This document shows positions 12,333-23,171 of a stretch of DNA of 60,000 nt, in pieces (position 1 is the first letter of the stretch; every line of letters starts with the position of its first letter). Both the position numbers and the translations under genes were made by a program. A model generated the notes under the pieces. It did no database searches and had not been told where the DNA came from. It saw nothing but the letters and a program-made list of their open reading frames with translations. This DNA comes from Apostichopus japonicus (lineage: Eukaryota; Echinodermata; Holothuroidea; Aspidochirotida; Stichopodidae), in the NCBI RefSeq assembly GCF_037975245.1, contig NC_092575.1:16890310-16950309 (forward strand). The letters run 5' to 3'.

Positions 12333-13620
12333 TCGGATTAATCATCAAATTTGAACCAAAAAGAACGAAGATTTTTGCAAAAATTTAGCCACGTAATTAT
12401 ATCAAGATATGTTATATGAAGTTGATGTGTGATATAAGAAAGAACTGTCACAGTCTAAATAATGGAATTATTTAAAGGGACAGTAATTATAGCGAGATCT
12501 GACGGCATGTATAGACGGCGTCCCATTGAGGATAACGATCAAAGTGACATGGGCATATTTTTCTAGAGAGAAAACGCAAAATGCGACTATGAAAGAAATT
12601 CACGAGAAATTCTCTGGTCTCCTCTCTGATGTTGCTAACCATCTTTGAATGACATACCATGGCATGTTTTATATTCATACCGCCATCACTTTGAATAGGT
12701 GAGGAAATGAGTTTGAATCAGAACACGATAATTAAGTATTGTTTCGAGGTTTATGTCAGCGTTTTCATTAAAGCTAAATCATGTTTTGATTACCAATTAT
12801 GTCAAAGTAGCTTCCCGTGCTATATGAACAACTCAAATTATGATGATCAAATTTCCTGTAAGTATCTTGGGTTTATTTTTAAATCTGCCAATGATCGTTT
12901 GCAGAAGGAGAAGTCTCCGTATGTTTTAGTTGTTTCTCTTTTTTGTCTTGTTAAGAAAAGCAGGTGAACAAGCCGAAATGGAATGGGTTAGAGAGGGGAG
13001 CTAGGGTGTGTGTTGGGGGGGGGGGGGTGGCAGTGCTCTTATATTAAGAGAATTAAATAACGATGACGTAAAAGAAAGTCTCTTTTGTTCTTATTAATTA
13101 AGCCACTTTGATCACCTAAAGACTTATTCATAGAATTTAGTATGCGTTAAAGTTGAGTATATTCCGAGATAAAATCGCGTATAAGCACAAATTGGATGAC
13201 TGACATGTAGAAAACATTTCCAACAATGCCATATATCTTCTGGATAAAACGATAGAATTTTGCTTTAGTAATGCCCATTTATTTACATATACGAAAACTT
13301 TTTAAGTGTTTATTTACATATTTTATTGTATTATAGCCATATATGTTTTACACAGACTTTTATCTCAGAAGGGATGCATGTGTAAATATTGATACACACC
13401 TGATAAGAAAACTTTTTACAATTTAGACGAAAATGAAGCCAATATATCTTTTTACTGGTAAATAGTTTGTTTGTTATCTATTGTTGTCTTGATCATATTG
13501 TAAACATTACCAATTTTATGATGTAATATTGATTACAAATAAGTTTCAAACAGCTTAATTAAACCGTCACATTAAACTTAATAAAAGGTAAATAAAAAGA
13601 TAAATTCGTAATAAAATCAA
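12333..13620 (+). other. Probable 3' UTR and flank of the EGF gene
   Basis: AT-rich DNA with no supported ORF follows the stop. A cluster of three AATAAA hexamers (13580-13585, 13591-13596, 13610-13615) is the best candidate polyadenylation region, which would give a 3' UTR of about 1.3 kb. The end is inferred, not shown. A G-rich run lies at about 13013-13030. Confidence 0.4.
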
Positions 13621-13838
13621 GTGCAGTCCGAGTTTAATATGATATGCAATGGTATACTACATGAAACAATAACTTTGAAGAGTTAACCGAATGGCAGATA
13701 CCTAACAATGGAGTCGTAGTTTAGGTCAAAGGGACCGTAGGGACGGCAAGTAATAAAAGGCCCCTCCCCAAGGGTAACCACTATATGCACATCTGGAAAG
13801 GGGTAGCGAAGGGGTTTTTGTTGGGGGGTGTGGAGAAT

Positions 13839-14262
13839 TTGATTTGCCGACGGATCTGGAAGTGGTGACTGAAATGGGGGAGGGGTCTAAGGGGAGGAGG
13901 TGGCCCGCTTCCCCTTTGGCAATTTTTTAGTTTTGAAACGTCCTTAGATGCAATCTAGTGCATATTTTAAGTCAAATTTGACTTGCCGACGGATCTGGAA
14001 GTGGTGACTGAAATGGGGGAGGGGTCTAAGGGGAGGGTGTGTCCCCCTCCCCTTTGGAAAATTTTTAGTTTTGAAACGTCCTTAGATGCAATCTGGTGTA
14101 TATTTTAAGTCAAATTTGATTTGCCGACGGATCTGGAAGTGGTGACTGAAATGGGTGAGGGGTCTAAGGGGAGGGGGTGTCCCCCTCCCCTTTGGAAAAG
14201 TTTTAGTTTTGAAACGTCCTTAGATGCAATCTGGTGCATATTTTAAGTCAAATTTGTCACGG
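13839..14262. repeat. Three tandem copies of a roughly 140-bp unit in a decayed MITE
   Basis: The landmark TTGCCGACGGATCTGGAAG recurs near 13844, 13984 and 14124, and CCTTAGATGCAATCT recurs in each copy. Part of the unit (GGGGAGGGGTCTAAGGGGAGG, then GATGCAATTTGGTG) reappears in the MITE at 22190-22551. The block ends about 14428 in CGCTACGCCCCTG, a typical element terminus, so this looks like an internally amplified, degraded relative of that MITE. Confidence 0.7.
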
Positions 14263-14859
14263 AAGAAGCTCCCGTTCTCCTTTTCTCTATTCAGCTTTCC
14301 TTCTATCTTCCCCATCCGCTCTCTTCACCTTTTCTCCTTTTGCCGACAGACCCAAAATTTGCCGACAGCGACCAAATTATTGGGGGGGGGGTGTGACACC
14401 CCCCACACCCACCGCTCGCTACGCCCCTGTATATAAGAAGCAGATTTCCTGGTATAGCCTCATCCTATCCAGACACCTCTTCAATCACCCCGACCCACCT
14501 CACCCCGTAAAACCTCCTCGACTTATTCCCCTCCCCCCCATATTTATATACATATATATAAATATTCGAATCCCGGTGGAGGCTGGAAGTTTTTTCACTG
14601 TTCTGGATTTTCCTACTCATTACGTTTTCAAATATTCATTTGCCTTGTCGTTTACCTCCATTTCATTAACAAAAGTCTGTTCAAATGAAAAAAAAAGCTG
14701 GATTGAAGGAGAGACTGTTCCAGAGTTGTGGAGCTGATCTAGCAAAGCAACGTTCCCCATATAGGTGGACGTGCAAACAGTAGGAACATATAGCATATGT
14801 TGTACGCTTGAACGAAGCACCCTGCTAGGTCTGTATTCTTTGGCAAAATAGATTCTTTC

Positions 14860-15325
14860 CTAAAAGTTTCACTTGATCTCAAACTGAAAAACGTTAGCAC
14901 CGAACAGTTCATGAAATGTCACTTTGTAAATAATAAAATTAAAAAAGATAAAAGATGCATCGCTAAACACATTTCATAAAATGTATGTCAATCAACGACA
15001 TGTAGAAAACATTTCATTTAAGATAAATTTTTAAATTTTTGATCCCAAAACATTGTAAAGCTAAGAAGATTAAAATTCATCGCAATGTAAAAGTTAAAAT
15101 AGAAACATTCTTTTAACAAACTAACCAATGAAAATGTTAATTTAGTCAATCTTTCGGAAATCAACGGTGCATAGATAGTTTTATATATTAAAAGAAAAAT
15201 AAAGAAACACGGAAAAGGTTTACAACCATTGGAATGCTTTAAAACAACACTTTTTTGAACTGTTCACATAGTTTTAAACTCAAAACACGTTTGCAATAAA
15301 CAGTTCACCCTTATTTGTATATAAA
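14860..15325 (-). repeat. Left arm of a long inverted repeat
   Basis: Read on the minus strand, this segment matches 19668-20130 along its whole length in the same order (CAAACGTGTTTTGAGTT, CTATCTATGCACCGTTGAT, GCGATGCATCTTTTATC, GTTCGGTGCTAACG, AAGTGAAACTTTTAGGAAA) with scattered substitutions. The arms are about 460 bp and enclose about 4.3 kb. Confidence 0.85.
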
Positions 15326-15831
15326 CATTTACAAAAAGATTTTAGCTGCAACATTTAACAAATATCATCATATGAACAGAAGAAAGCTCTTCGTTTATGA
15401 TAAATTTTGGATCACAAACATTGTACAAGTTAAATAAAAAAAAAATTAAAAAAATCATTGAGATAAACACGTTCGATATCTTGTGAACTTTCCATTTGAA
15501 AATGGTAACCATAACATTCATTTTCTATCCAACGCTTAACTTCAACCAGACAAGATCGAAAAGAGTTCGGAGAGAGAACCTGGTGTCACTGTTCCAAACG
15601 TTTCACTGCAGAAATGTTAATCGTTGTTTCACGTACCTGTTCACATTAAAATGTTTCATGTAATCCGAGGAAAGAAGCACCAAACGCGGTTGCCACGATG
15701 CAGCAACTTCTCAAAATGTAGTTCCGTTGGGAGTATGCATGTTAGTATCTCTCAGCTTTATTATCCACCAGTAAAGCGCAAACATGCTGACCACGCAATC
15801 AAACATGCATCGTTCACGAGCGCGATCCAAC

Positions 15832-15859
15832 CAGGGAGTTGTTCCATAACAACTCCCTG
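15832..15859. repeat. Perfect 12-bp stem hairpin
   Basis: CAGGGAGTTGTT and AACAACTCCCTG are exact reverse complements around a CCAT loop. The arm motif AACAACTCCCT also occurs twice near 9567-9595, so it may derive from a dispersed repeat terminus. Confidence 0.8.
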
Positions 15860-16420
15860 ATCCAACAAGGTATCAAAATCAGACCACGAATGTCATCAAT
15901 GAAAAATGTTGACCATTGCGGTCCCAGCGTTCCAGAACCTGCAAAGTCATTTCGAAGTCCTTCAAACATTGTGGTAACTATAGGTAACCGAAGACAAATG
16001 TGTCGTTTAAATTTGCTCTTCTGAAGTCATAACATGACTATGTACCCACCATAGGGGCTCCCCGATCTATGACATAAAAGAAACACGCACGGCCTTCACT
16101 CGAACGAGGCACTAGTCCAAATGACAGAGCTTGGCATCAGGTGGCCAGAAATGTAACCTAATGAGTGGGACCCTAGTTTGGCAAATGATGTCATAGATCA
16201 ATTTTAGGGATGACATCATCAGTTGCATAAGTACATCGTACGAGTGAGTACTGCGCAAGTGTAAAGAGGCGGTGCTTACATGATTTGGCGGTATTTTTGA
16301 AACTAGCCATTTCCTATATACTTACACTGTGGCGTACACACTAAACGCTATTAACATTTGGAACCCCATATAAGACGATGTCTCTGTGGAGATCACGTCA
16401 TTTGAGCTATAGCCTCGAAG

Positions 16421-16669
16421 ATGCCTATAGCCAGAGCATATTGTGTCTTTTGTTGTCAAGGTTTTGACACACCGACCGCTTTCATCATGCATTTTAAGCA
16501 GGTGCACTACATTTGCATTCCACCATGGGCATTTTTTGAGGTGGATGATGAAGATGATAAGGAACTTTTGATGAGGGAGAAGAAAAAGGAAGAAGAAGAG
16601 GAGTTTAAAGCAGTGGCAGAAATACCAATCCTGGTTTATGAAGACATATCTTCAGACCGCGAGGAATAA
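16421..16669 (+). CDS. Small C2H2 zinc-finger ORF with acidic/lysine-rich C-terminus
   Basis: 82 codons, intronless. Near the N-terminus is a C-X2-C-X12-H-X4-H zinc finger with Phe between the C and H pairs, followed by an acidic segment (DDEDDKE) and a Lys/Glu-rich stretch. The stop TAA overlaps an AATAAA signal (16668-16673). The ORF lies inside the 15.3-19.7 kb segment between the inverted-repeat arms. It could be a cargo gene of a transposon or integrated element, an exon of an unrecognised gene, or chance. The finger spacing favours a real or recently real coding sequence. I do not recognise a family. Confidence 0.4.
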   Translation: MPIARAYCVFCCQGFDTPTAFIMHFKQVHYICIPPWAFFEVDDEDDKELLMREKKKEEEEEFKAVAEIPILVYEDISSDREE

Positions 16670-16673
16670 TAAA
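16668..16673 (+). terminator. AATAAA polyadenylation signal overlapping a stop codon
   Basis: The hexamer starts within the TAA stop of the zinc-finger ORF. Such tight packing is unusual for the host genes in this window, whose stops are followed by long AT-rich flanks. Confidence 0.35.
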
Positions 16674-17921
16674 AGCGATGAAGCTGTATTTTTGTTTCCA
16701 TCGGCTCTGAATAGGGCCACCAAATATTCCAGAAAGAGCAGACTTTTTCCTCTCTAAAAACATGCAATGTGTCGAGTCATTTATGTTTATCATATGTATC
16801 GTTTTCACTGATAGGCTCCCAAGACTTCGTTGTAAGATTTAGGCTTTGTTTAGTGTGTTGTACTTCTAGGCCTACATTTTATTTAGCGCTAACACTTACC
16901 CTACTCCGCGAATCAACCTCTCGTAATTGTATCGACGAGTTTTCCTTCATACCACTTTAACTGACATGTCTTGATACTTTTCCTTCTGTTTTTTCTCTCT
17001 TAAACTATTGTTTCTTCTAATCTCTTAATCGCTTTTGTGGTTATTCATTGCTTTTTGATATTCTTCTGTTTCGATTTACTCACTGTCATTTAACGCTTAT
17101 CTTACTAACTTACGCTAGCAACCGTGACTTCCTTTATAGAAAGATGTTGCGGACAGGAATACGTAAGTAAGAGAAGTAAAGAAGTGTTAAGCGTGTTTTG
17201 CAAATAACAAATTTTACAGTTGATTTTGGCTGCTTGACTGTATCAGATCATAAGATTTGTCTGTGCAACATTTCAAAACAGGTTGATGACGATTTTATTC
17301 AGCATTCTCCACGTTCATAAGGTCGATGTTTCGTAAAAAGTATACGCTTCAATGCCGAACGAAAATCCTTCCGTGTATGTGTCTCAAATTATATTGACGA
17401 AATGCACAGATGTCAGAAAAGTGAAAACGTGAGCCGATAACACAACCAAAAATTAACCAAGACGACATCCAAAGCAAATTACAATGGCTTGAACTGTATT
17501 CTAGCAATTATATATGTGTAAATTCCGTACGGTGTACCATGCATATATAGAGAACTATACATTAAAGCACAGTACACTGTATACTGTGGTCCTTGTAGAA
17601 AATCGATGAGGATTAGTATAAAGTTCTATCGATGGTTTGTAGAATAAACAATGGTCGAATATCGATCGTCCATCCAGTTTCAATGTTTGATGAAGTAAGT
17701 CTAATACTGAGAGTGAGATGGTGTGTCAAAGGTCAAAAAGTTTGAGAGAGAGGACTATATAAGGACATCGCTTTGATACCATAGTTTCATTCTGTGTCAA
17801 AGACTGATACATGATCACACACGGGTAATGATGGCTTTGAGAACCTTCAACTACCTCTCTGTCAGCCCGTAATATCCTCTGCATTGCAGGCAAAGTGCGT
17901 CATGGCTGAGAAGTAACCATG

Positions 17922-18881
17922 CAAGGGCGGCGGAACCGGGGGGGGGGGGGGGGGGGCACGTGCCCCCCACTTTTCCTCAGGTTAAAAATGTGCCCTTTTT
18001 CTATTGAGGTTTCTCAAGTTAGCAAGAGGCCAGGGAACCAGAAAGAACACTCGGGAAGGGCCGTTTCCGGCCATCTGAGGGGTTTGTAAAACCACAAATT
18101 TTCCTGTACGCTCCGCGCCAACCGATGGTGGCGCTCCGCTCAGATAGTAACTTTGCAAATCTTGGCTACGCCCATGACTTGTATGTATGTATGTATGTAT
18201 GTATGTATGTATGTATGTATGTATGTATAATAGATCCTTCTGCAAGCAGGAACTCGCGAAGAAGCCTAATTGGCTTATCAAAGCCGCAAGCTGACTGAAG
18301 TCAGTCTCTCACATTCATATTTAACGTCCATGATTATGAATTGTTAATTGTCAACAACTCTGTAAGTGGACGACATACATTAATCTGGGAGTGACTCGAA
18401 CCGGGGACCTTATGATTGAAAGGCACCGGTGTTAACCACTGAGCTAACACTCCACTTTTAATGATTTTAACACTCCCTTTTTTTAACACTCACTTTTAAC
18501 ACTCCACTTTTAATGAATTTCTGTGGGTCAAACTCAAAGCTATTTCGAATGGAAAAAAATTGTTAAGATATTAACAAGAAATAAACTCTGATTCGGAAGA
18601 TTCCTACATTAGCAACTAGCATGGTTTCACCTCATTTTGTCTCAAACGAAAACTTGTTCCTTGTTTCCCAATTTGCACATTGGATATTGCAGTGCTAGTA
18701 TGCATTTTTTCCTTGAGGGCGGGGGGGGGGCGTTGATGGAGTGATGTGTATACGCAAATAAGATAATACAATAAGAGTTATAAAGGGTACTAAATATCAG
18801 GCTGCATCAGTCCAATCGAATTTCTGCAAAGTGCCCTTTGATGTCGGTGCCCCCAGATTAAAAGTGCTTCCGCCGCCCTTG
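17922..18881. mobile_element. hAT-like MITE with 14-bp TIRs and perfect 8-bp TSD
   Basis: The left end CAAGGGCGGCGGAA and the right end TTCCGCCGCCCTTG are perfect inverted repeats. Both sides are flanked by TAACCATG (17914-17921 and 18882-18889), an intact 8-bp target duplication as made by hAT transposases. No transposase ORF is present. A G-run follows the left TIR and a SINE with an (ATGT)n tail (18181-18450) is nested inside. Confidence 0.88.
18181..18455 (-). mobile_element. tRNA-derived SINE, family B, nested in the hAT MITE
   Basis: On the minus strand it begins TGGAGTGTTAGCTCAGTGG (A box TAGCTCAGTGGTTAA, 18432-18446). The B box GGTTCGAGTC is at 18393-18402, then a body shared with 30294-30530, ending in a (CATA)n tail that reads as (ATGT)n at 18181-18228. 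It was inserted after the host MITE. Confidence 0.85.
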
Positions 18882-19128
18882 TAACCATGTCGATTGTGTT
18901 TTTGGCTGGTGCATTACACGAGCAGGCTTGATTTTACCCCAATACTGGAGGGCCTTTCGCCTGTGTCACATACACGACATAACACTTGTTACACATAGAC
19001 CAATCGGATTCATTTACCGGAATACTTTCTCTCTTCCCTTTGTCGGACCTTCGAAGCAAGTTCCGTGGATTCATACGATATTATTTTCACTGGAACCTTT
19101 ACCGTGGATTATATCATTTTTTAAATAT

Positions 19129-19360
19129 GAGCACAAAATGAGTGACTCAAAGAGCAAAAGAGCACACCGTGAGCAAAAGAGAGTCGTTTAGATGAGTAAT
19201 TGAGCATGTGCTCATATTAGAATTAGCAACAAAACAAAAACGCATGATCTGGTTCATGCGATGAGCACGCGAGCACAAAAGGAGTGACTCAAAGAGCAAA
19301 AGAGCACATCGTGAGCAAAAGAGAGTCGTTTAGATGAGCAATTGAGCATGTGCTCATATT
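19129..19360 (+). repeat. Two direct copies of a roughly 90-bp unit
   Basis: GAGTGACTCAAAGAGCAAAA through GAGCATGTGCTCATATT occurs at about 19138-19220 and again at about 19281-19361. It is AGC/GAG-rich and apparently non-coding, and borders the right inverted-repeat arm. Confidence 0.8.
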
Positions 19361-19435
19361 GATATATTCAAAAAGTATATCAATGACATTTTTGTTTAAT
19401 AGCTCTCATTGCGTCGAATGACACAAAAGAGAATG

Positions 19436-20605
19436 GTTTCCGAAAGAATGACTAAATTAACATTTTTATTGGTTAGTTTGTTAAAAGAATGTTTCTATTT
19501 TAACTTTTACATTGCGATGAATTTTAATCTTCTTAGCTTTACAATGTTTTGGGATCAAAAATTTAAAAATTTATCTTAAATGAAATGTTTTCTACATGTC
19601 GTTTATTGACATACATTTTATGAAATGTGTTTAGCGATGCATCTTTTATCTTTTTTAATTTTATCACAAATAAGGGGGAACTGCTTATTGCAAACGTGTT
19701 TTGAGTTTAAAACTATGTGAAAAGTTCAAAATAGTGTTGTTGTAAAGCATTCCAATGGTTGAATACCTTTTCCGTGTAACTTTATTTTTCCTTTAATATA
19801 TAAAACTATCTATGCACCGTTGATTTCCGAAAGATTGACTAAATTAACATTTTTAATGGTTAGTTTGTTAAAAGAATGTTTCTATTTTAACTTTTACATT
19901 GCGATGAATTTTAATCTTCTTAGCTTTACAATGTTTTGGGATCAAAAATTTAAAAATTTATCTTAAATGAAATGTTTTCTACATGTCGTTGATTGACATA
20001 CATTTTATGAAATGTGTGCAGCGATGCATCTTTTATCTTTTTTAATTTGATTATTTACAAAGTGACGTTTCATGAACTGTTCGGTGCTAACGTTTTCAGT
20101 TTCAGATCAAGTGAAACTTTTAGGAAAAAATCTATTTTGACATTTACATTACGATGAATTTTATTCTTCTTAACTTTACATGAACACTTAAAAAATTTGA
20201 TTTAAATGAAATGTTTTCTACAATAGACATACATTTCATGACATGTGTTTAGCGATGCATCTTTTATCTTTTTTTAATTTTATTATTTACAAAGTAACGT
20301 TTCATGAACTGTTCAGTGCTAACGTTTTTCAGTTTCAGATCAAGTGAAACTTTAGGAAAAAAAATCTATTTTGACTTTTACATTACGATGAATTTTATTC
20401 TTCTTAACTTTACAATGTTTGGGATGAAAAATTTAAAAAATTTGATTTATATGAAATGTTTTCTACAATTGACATACATTTTATGACATGTGTTAAGCGA
20501 TGCATCTTTTATCTTTTTTATTTGATTCATTTACAAAGTGACGTTTCATGAACTGTTCAGTGCTAAAGTTTTTTAGTTTCAGATCAAGTGAAACTTTTAG
20601 GAAAA
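19436..20605 (+). repeat. Right arm of the inverted repeat with tandem partial copies
   Basis: It contains the full mate of the left arm (19668-20130) plus partial copies before and after. GCGATGCATCTTTTATC occurs near 19634, 20021, 20251 and 20497 (spacing 387, 230, 246 bp), and AGTGAAACTTT-AGGAAA ends three of the units. The right end has thus been amplified while the left arm is single-copy. Confidence 0.85.
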
Positions 20606-21714
20606 GTTTTACTAAGTGACTAAAATAATTTTAATTCGTTTACTTTCAATGTTTGATACCCTATTTCACATTTATGAATAAATTTAAGTTTGCGCGACAT
20701 GCTCGAAGGTGATTTTTATGAATTGTTTCGAGATGAAGAAAAGTTTTGAAATCATGAAATCGCATGTTGTCACTCAAGTTTAGTTTTATAACAACTTTTA
20801 CATGATTTAGTAAAACACTTTGTAATGTACCTTCTCTTATAGCCAAATTAAATCCATTTAATAAAATATGCTAGCTAAAAATTTACTTTTCATTTGACTA
20901 AAAAGTGTTATCTTTGCAATTAAAGTTTTTGTAACTGTCGTTTCCCAAATGACGTTTCATGAAATGTTTTTTAGTAAAGATTCATTTCCTTTGAAAATGA
21001 CAAAAGAGGTTTCGTATTCTAAAAGTGTCGTGCTGAATGCATAGCAAATTTTGGATACCTTTCTAGATTCAATACAGTGTTTTTCTCATATGTAGCTAGT
21101 GTGTTTGTTTATAATTGTGTACTAATTTTTTGGGAAAATCCGTCCCCCGCTACATTACCGCGCAAAATCCTAAAGGATAGGTTAAGACCCCAAAGGAGAA
21201 CATTGAGTTTCATTCTCTACTGAGCTCGAATATAGCAAACGGACGATGATCTTAGGGGCTAGTAATAAATTGTTTGCCTCAAACAGAAATTGATCGATAT
21301 CCTACCTAACAGACTAGTCGCTATTGTTATTGTCACTAAAGCCAATATTGACTTATTTCTTTTGTTCAATACGTGTACTATATTCACATGCGTTGATGTT
21401 TTTACACTGTAACATATTGCCAGGGGTACACAGGTTTTTTCTCCTCATCGTTATGGTAAAACAATAACCAAAGTAGTGATGCACTATCGATATCATTATC
21501 GTTTTTACATGCCTTAAGCACCCGTATTTTCTTGTTTGATGTGGAGATATGCTGTGATGCACTCGAATAAATTGAAACAATTTTTGTAGAAAAATGATGC
21601 TTTGTTTTCATTTTGACATGCCTGTCTGGCTAGGAGAGAGAAAGGGGGAGGTGTAGGTGGGGTCATATTGATTCTTACGGAGCTTTAGCGAAGGACCCTT
21701 GTGTCCAGAAATGC
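20606..21714. other. Gene-free AT-rich stretch
   Basis: No supported exon, RNA gene or repeat boundary is seen. Short ORFs here lack splice context and conserved motifs. Confidence 0.5.
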
Positions 21715-21900
21715 GCTATATCGGGTCCCCCCTTGTCGATTTTGTGGTATATCGGGTCCCCCTAGCTTGTCGCCGATGATTTTGTGGTATATCGGGTCCC
21801 CCTTGTCGATGATTTTGTGCCTATATCGGGTCCCCCCTGTCGATGATTTTGTGGTATATCGGGTCCCCCTGTACATTTTGAGGTATAATGGGTCTATACA
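21715..21900. repeat. Tandem array of 31-40 bp units
   Basis: TATATCGGGTCCCCC recurs at TCGGG positions 21721, 21752, 21792, 21826 and 21859, separated by variants of TTGTCGATGATTTTGTGG, with a sixth decayed unit (TATAATGGGTCT). It is GC-richer than its surroundings. Confidence 0.85.
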
Positions 21901-22189
21901 CTACTAGTTTGATAGCTATCAAATTATGACTAAATTAGCGTTCCGCTAGATTCAGGGTCTGTAATGATATATGGAAATTCTTAATCAGCGTGTCGACATA
22001 AGGGTCATCTCCGCGGCCATGGATCGTGTTGCAGACTACTGCACATGGCTCCCCCATCTGTGCCATCATCATGTTTACAAATTACATCTTCCTAAGTTAC
22101 AAGACATGCATTGTGCACCTCCTTAAATTGTTAGTGCCCTTCTTAAAAGGGCTGGTGCTCATTCCTTTAATCTTTGGTGCCCTTCCAAC

Positions 22190-22551
22190 CAGTGGCGTAG
22201 GAAGTTACTATTGAGTGGGGGGCCTGAAGACTGATGGCCGGCCTGGGGGAGGGGTCTAAGGGGAGGGGGTGGCCCCCTTTTTTTTGCATTTCCAGGTGGC
22301 CTCAGATGCAATTTGGTGCAATATAGCACACTTCAACACCCACTCCATTTTGTAAACTTACTTTTGTATTTTCACCTGGCCTTAGATGCAATTTGGTGCT
22401 CCAAATGAGATTTTTTTCTCATTTGGAAATGAAAAAGGGGTTTTTTGACTTGCGAAGTGGGGGGGGGGGGCGGAATGATACTTCCGCCCCTCCACATTTT
22501 TCACTGGGGGGGGGGGCTGGCGCCCCCAGCCCCCCGGTTCCTACGCCCTTG
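22190..22551. mobile_element. hAT-like MITE with 8-bp TSD CTTCCAAC
   Basis: The left end CAGTGGCGTAGGAA and the right end TTCCTACGCCCTTG form imperfect TIRs. CTTCCAAC flanks both sides (22182-22189 and 22552-22559). The interior is G/C-homopolymer rich and shares blocks with the tandem unit at 13839-14262. The TIR resembles that of the 17922-18881 element, so they are probably related families. Confidence 0.85.
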
Positions 22552-22873
22552 CTTCCAACTCATAATCCCTGGCTACGGTCCTGGTTATAAACTAATATTG
22601 CTTGAAGCCTCATCGCCTCATCTCCTTCGAACCACTCAAAGCCTCGCTCCATACATGTTCTTGCACTGCATGATGAATACTGGTAGACATTTCCAAACGT
22701 ATGCGAGCTGCTCGGTGCTATTTCTCTTTAATTACCTGCGTCTTTCAACACAGATATATACAACATCGAAAGAAGAATCGTGCAAAATTCACCAAAATTG
22801 TTAGGATTCCAGATATTCTAAGACATCGAAAGTGTTACAAGTACACTACTAGTGTACCTATAATAGTGCTCTG

Positions 22874-22900
22874 CTACCTAGCAACCACAAGTGGCGCGAA
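22874..22900 (+). promoter_or_regulatory. Possible promoter elements: RFX-like half site and E2F-like site
   Basis: CTACCTAGCAACC (X-box-like half site) is followed by GGCGCGAA (E2F consensus TTTSSCGC on the other strand), about 270-300 bp upstream of the ATG of the XRCC1-N protein. E2F control would suit a DNA-repair gene. Short motifs occur by chance, so this is tentative. Confidence 0.3.
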
Positions 22901-23171
22901 AGTACGTTCCATGCGAAAATAGCACTACAGTTTAGCATAGGGATAATACTGGCTGTAGTGTAGTGCTGTATTGCGTGTTATATCTTTGTAATTATGGATG
23001 CATGGCAGAGGCTAAACTTTATTTACCATACAGTAGACTAGTACTGGTAGTGGTACATACCACCTGTCATTTCCTTGAGCTTCCAACCTCCAGATAAATT
23101 CAGAAAGAAATCCTCCGAAATAAAATAGCGAAATAACAACGACACACCAGTACACGTTGGGCTTGAAAGAA

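Noticed and set aside
17750-17870. TATA-like box (CTATATAAGG) with a downstream short ATG frame
   Set aside because: The frame ends after 13 codons and no exon or motif follows; probably chance in AT-rich DNA.
13620-23171. Autonomous transposase or reverse transcriptase in the repeat-rich region
   Set aside because: No frame with catalytic-domain character was found; all DNA elements seen are non-autonomous.
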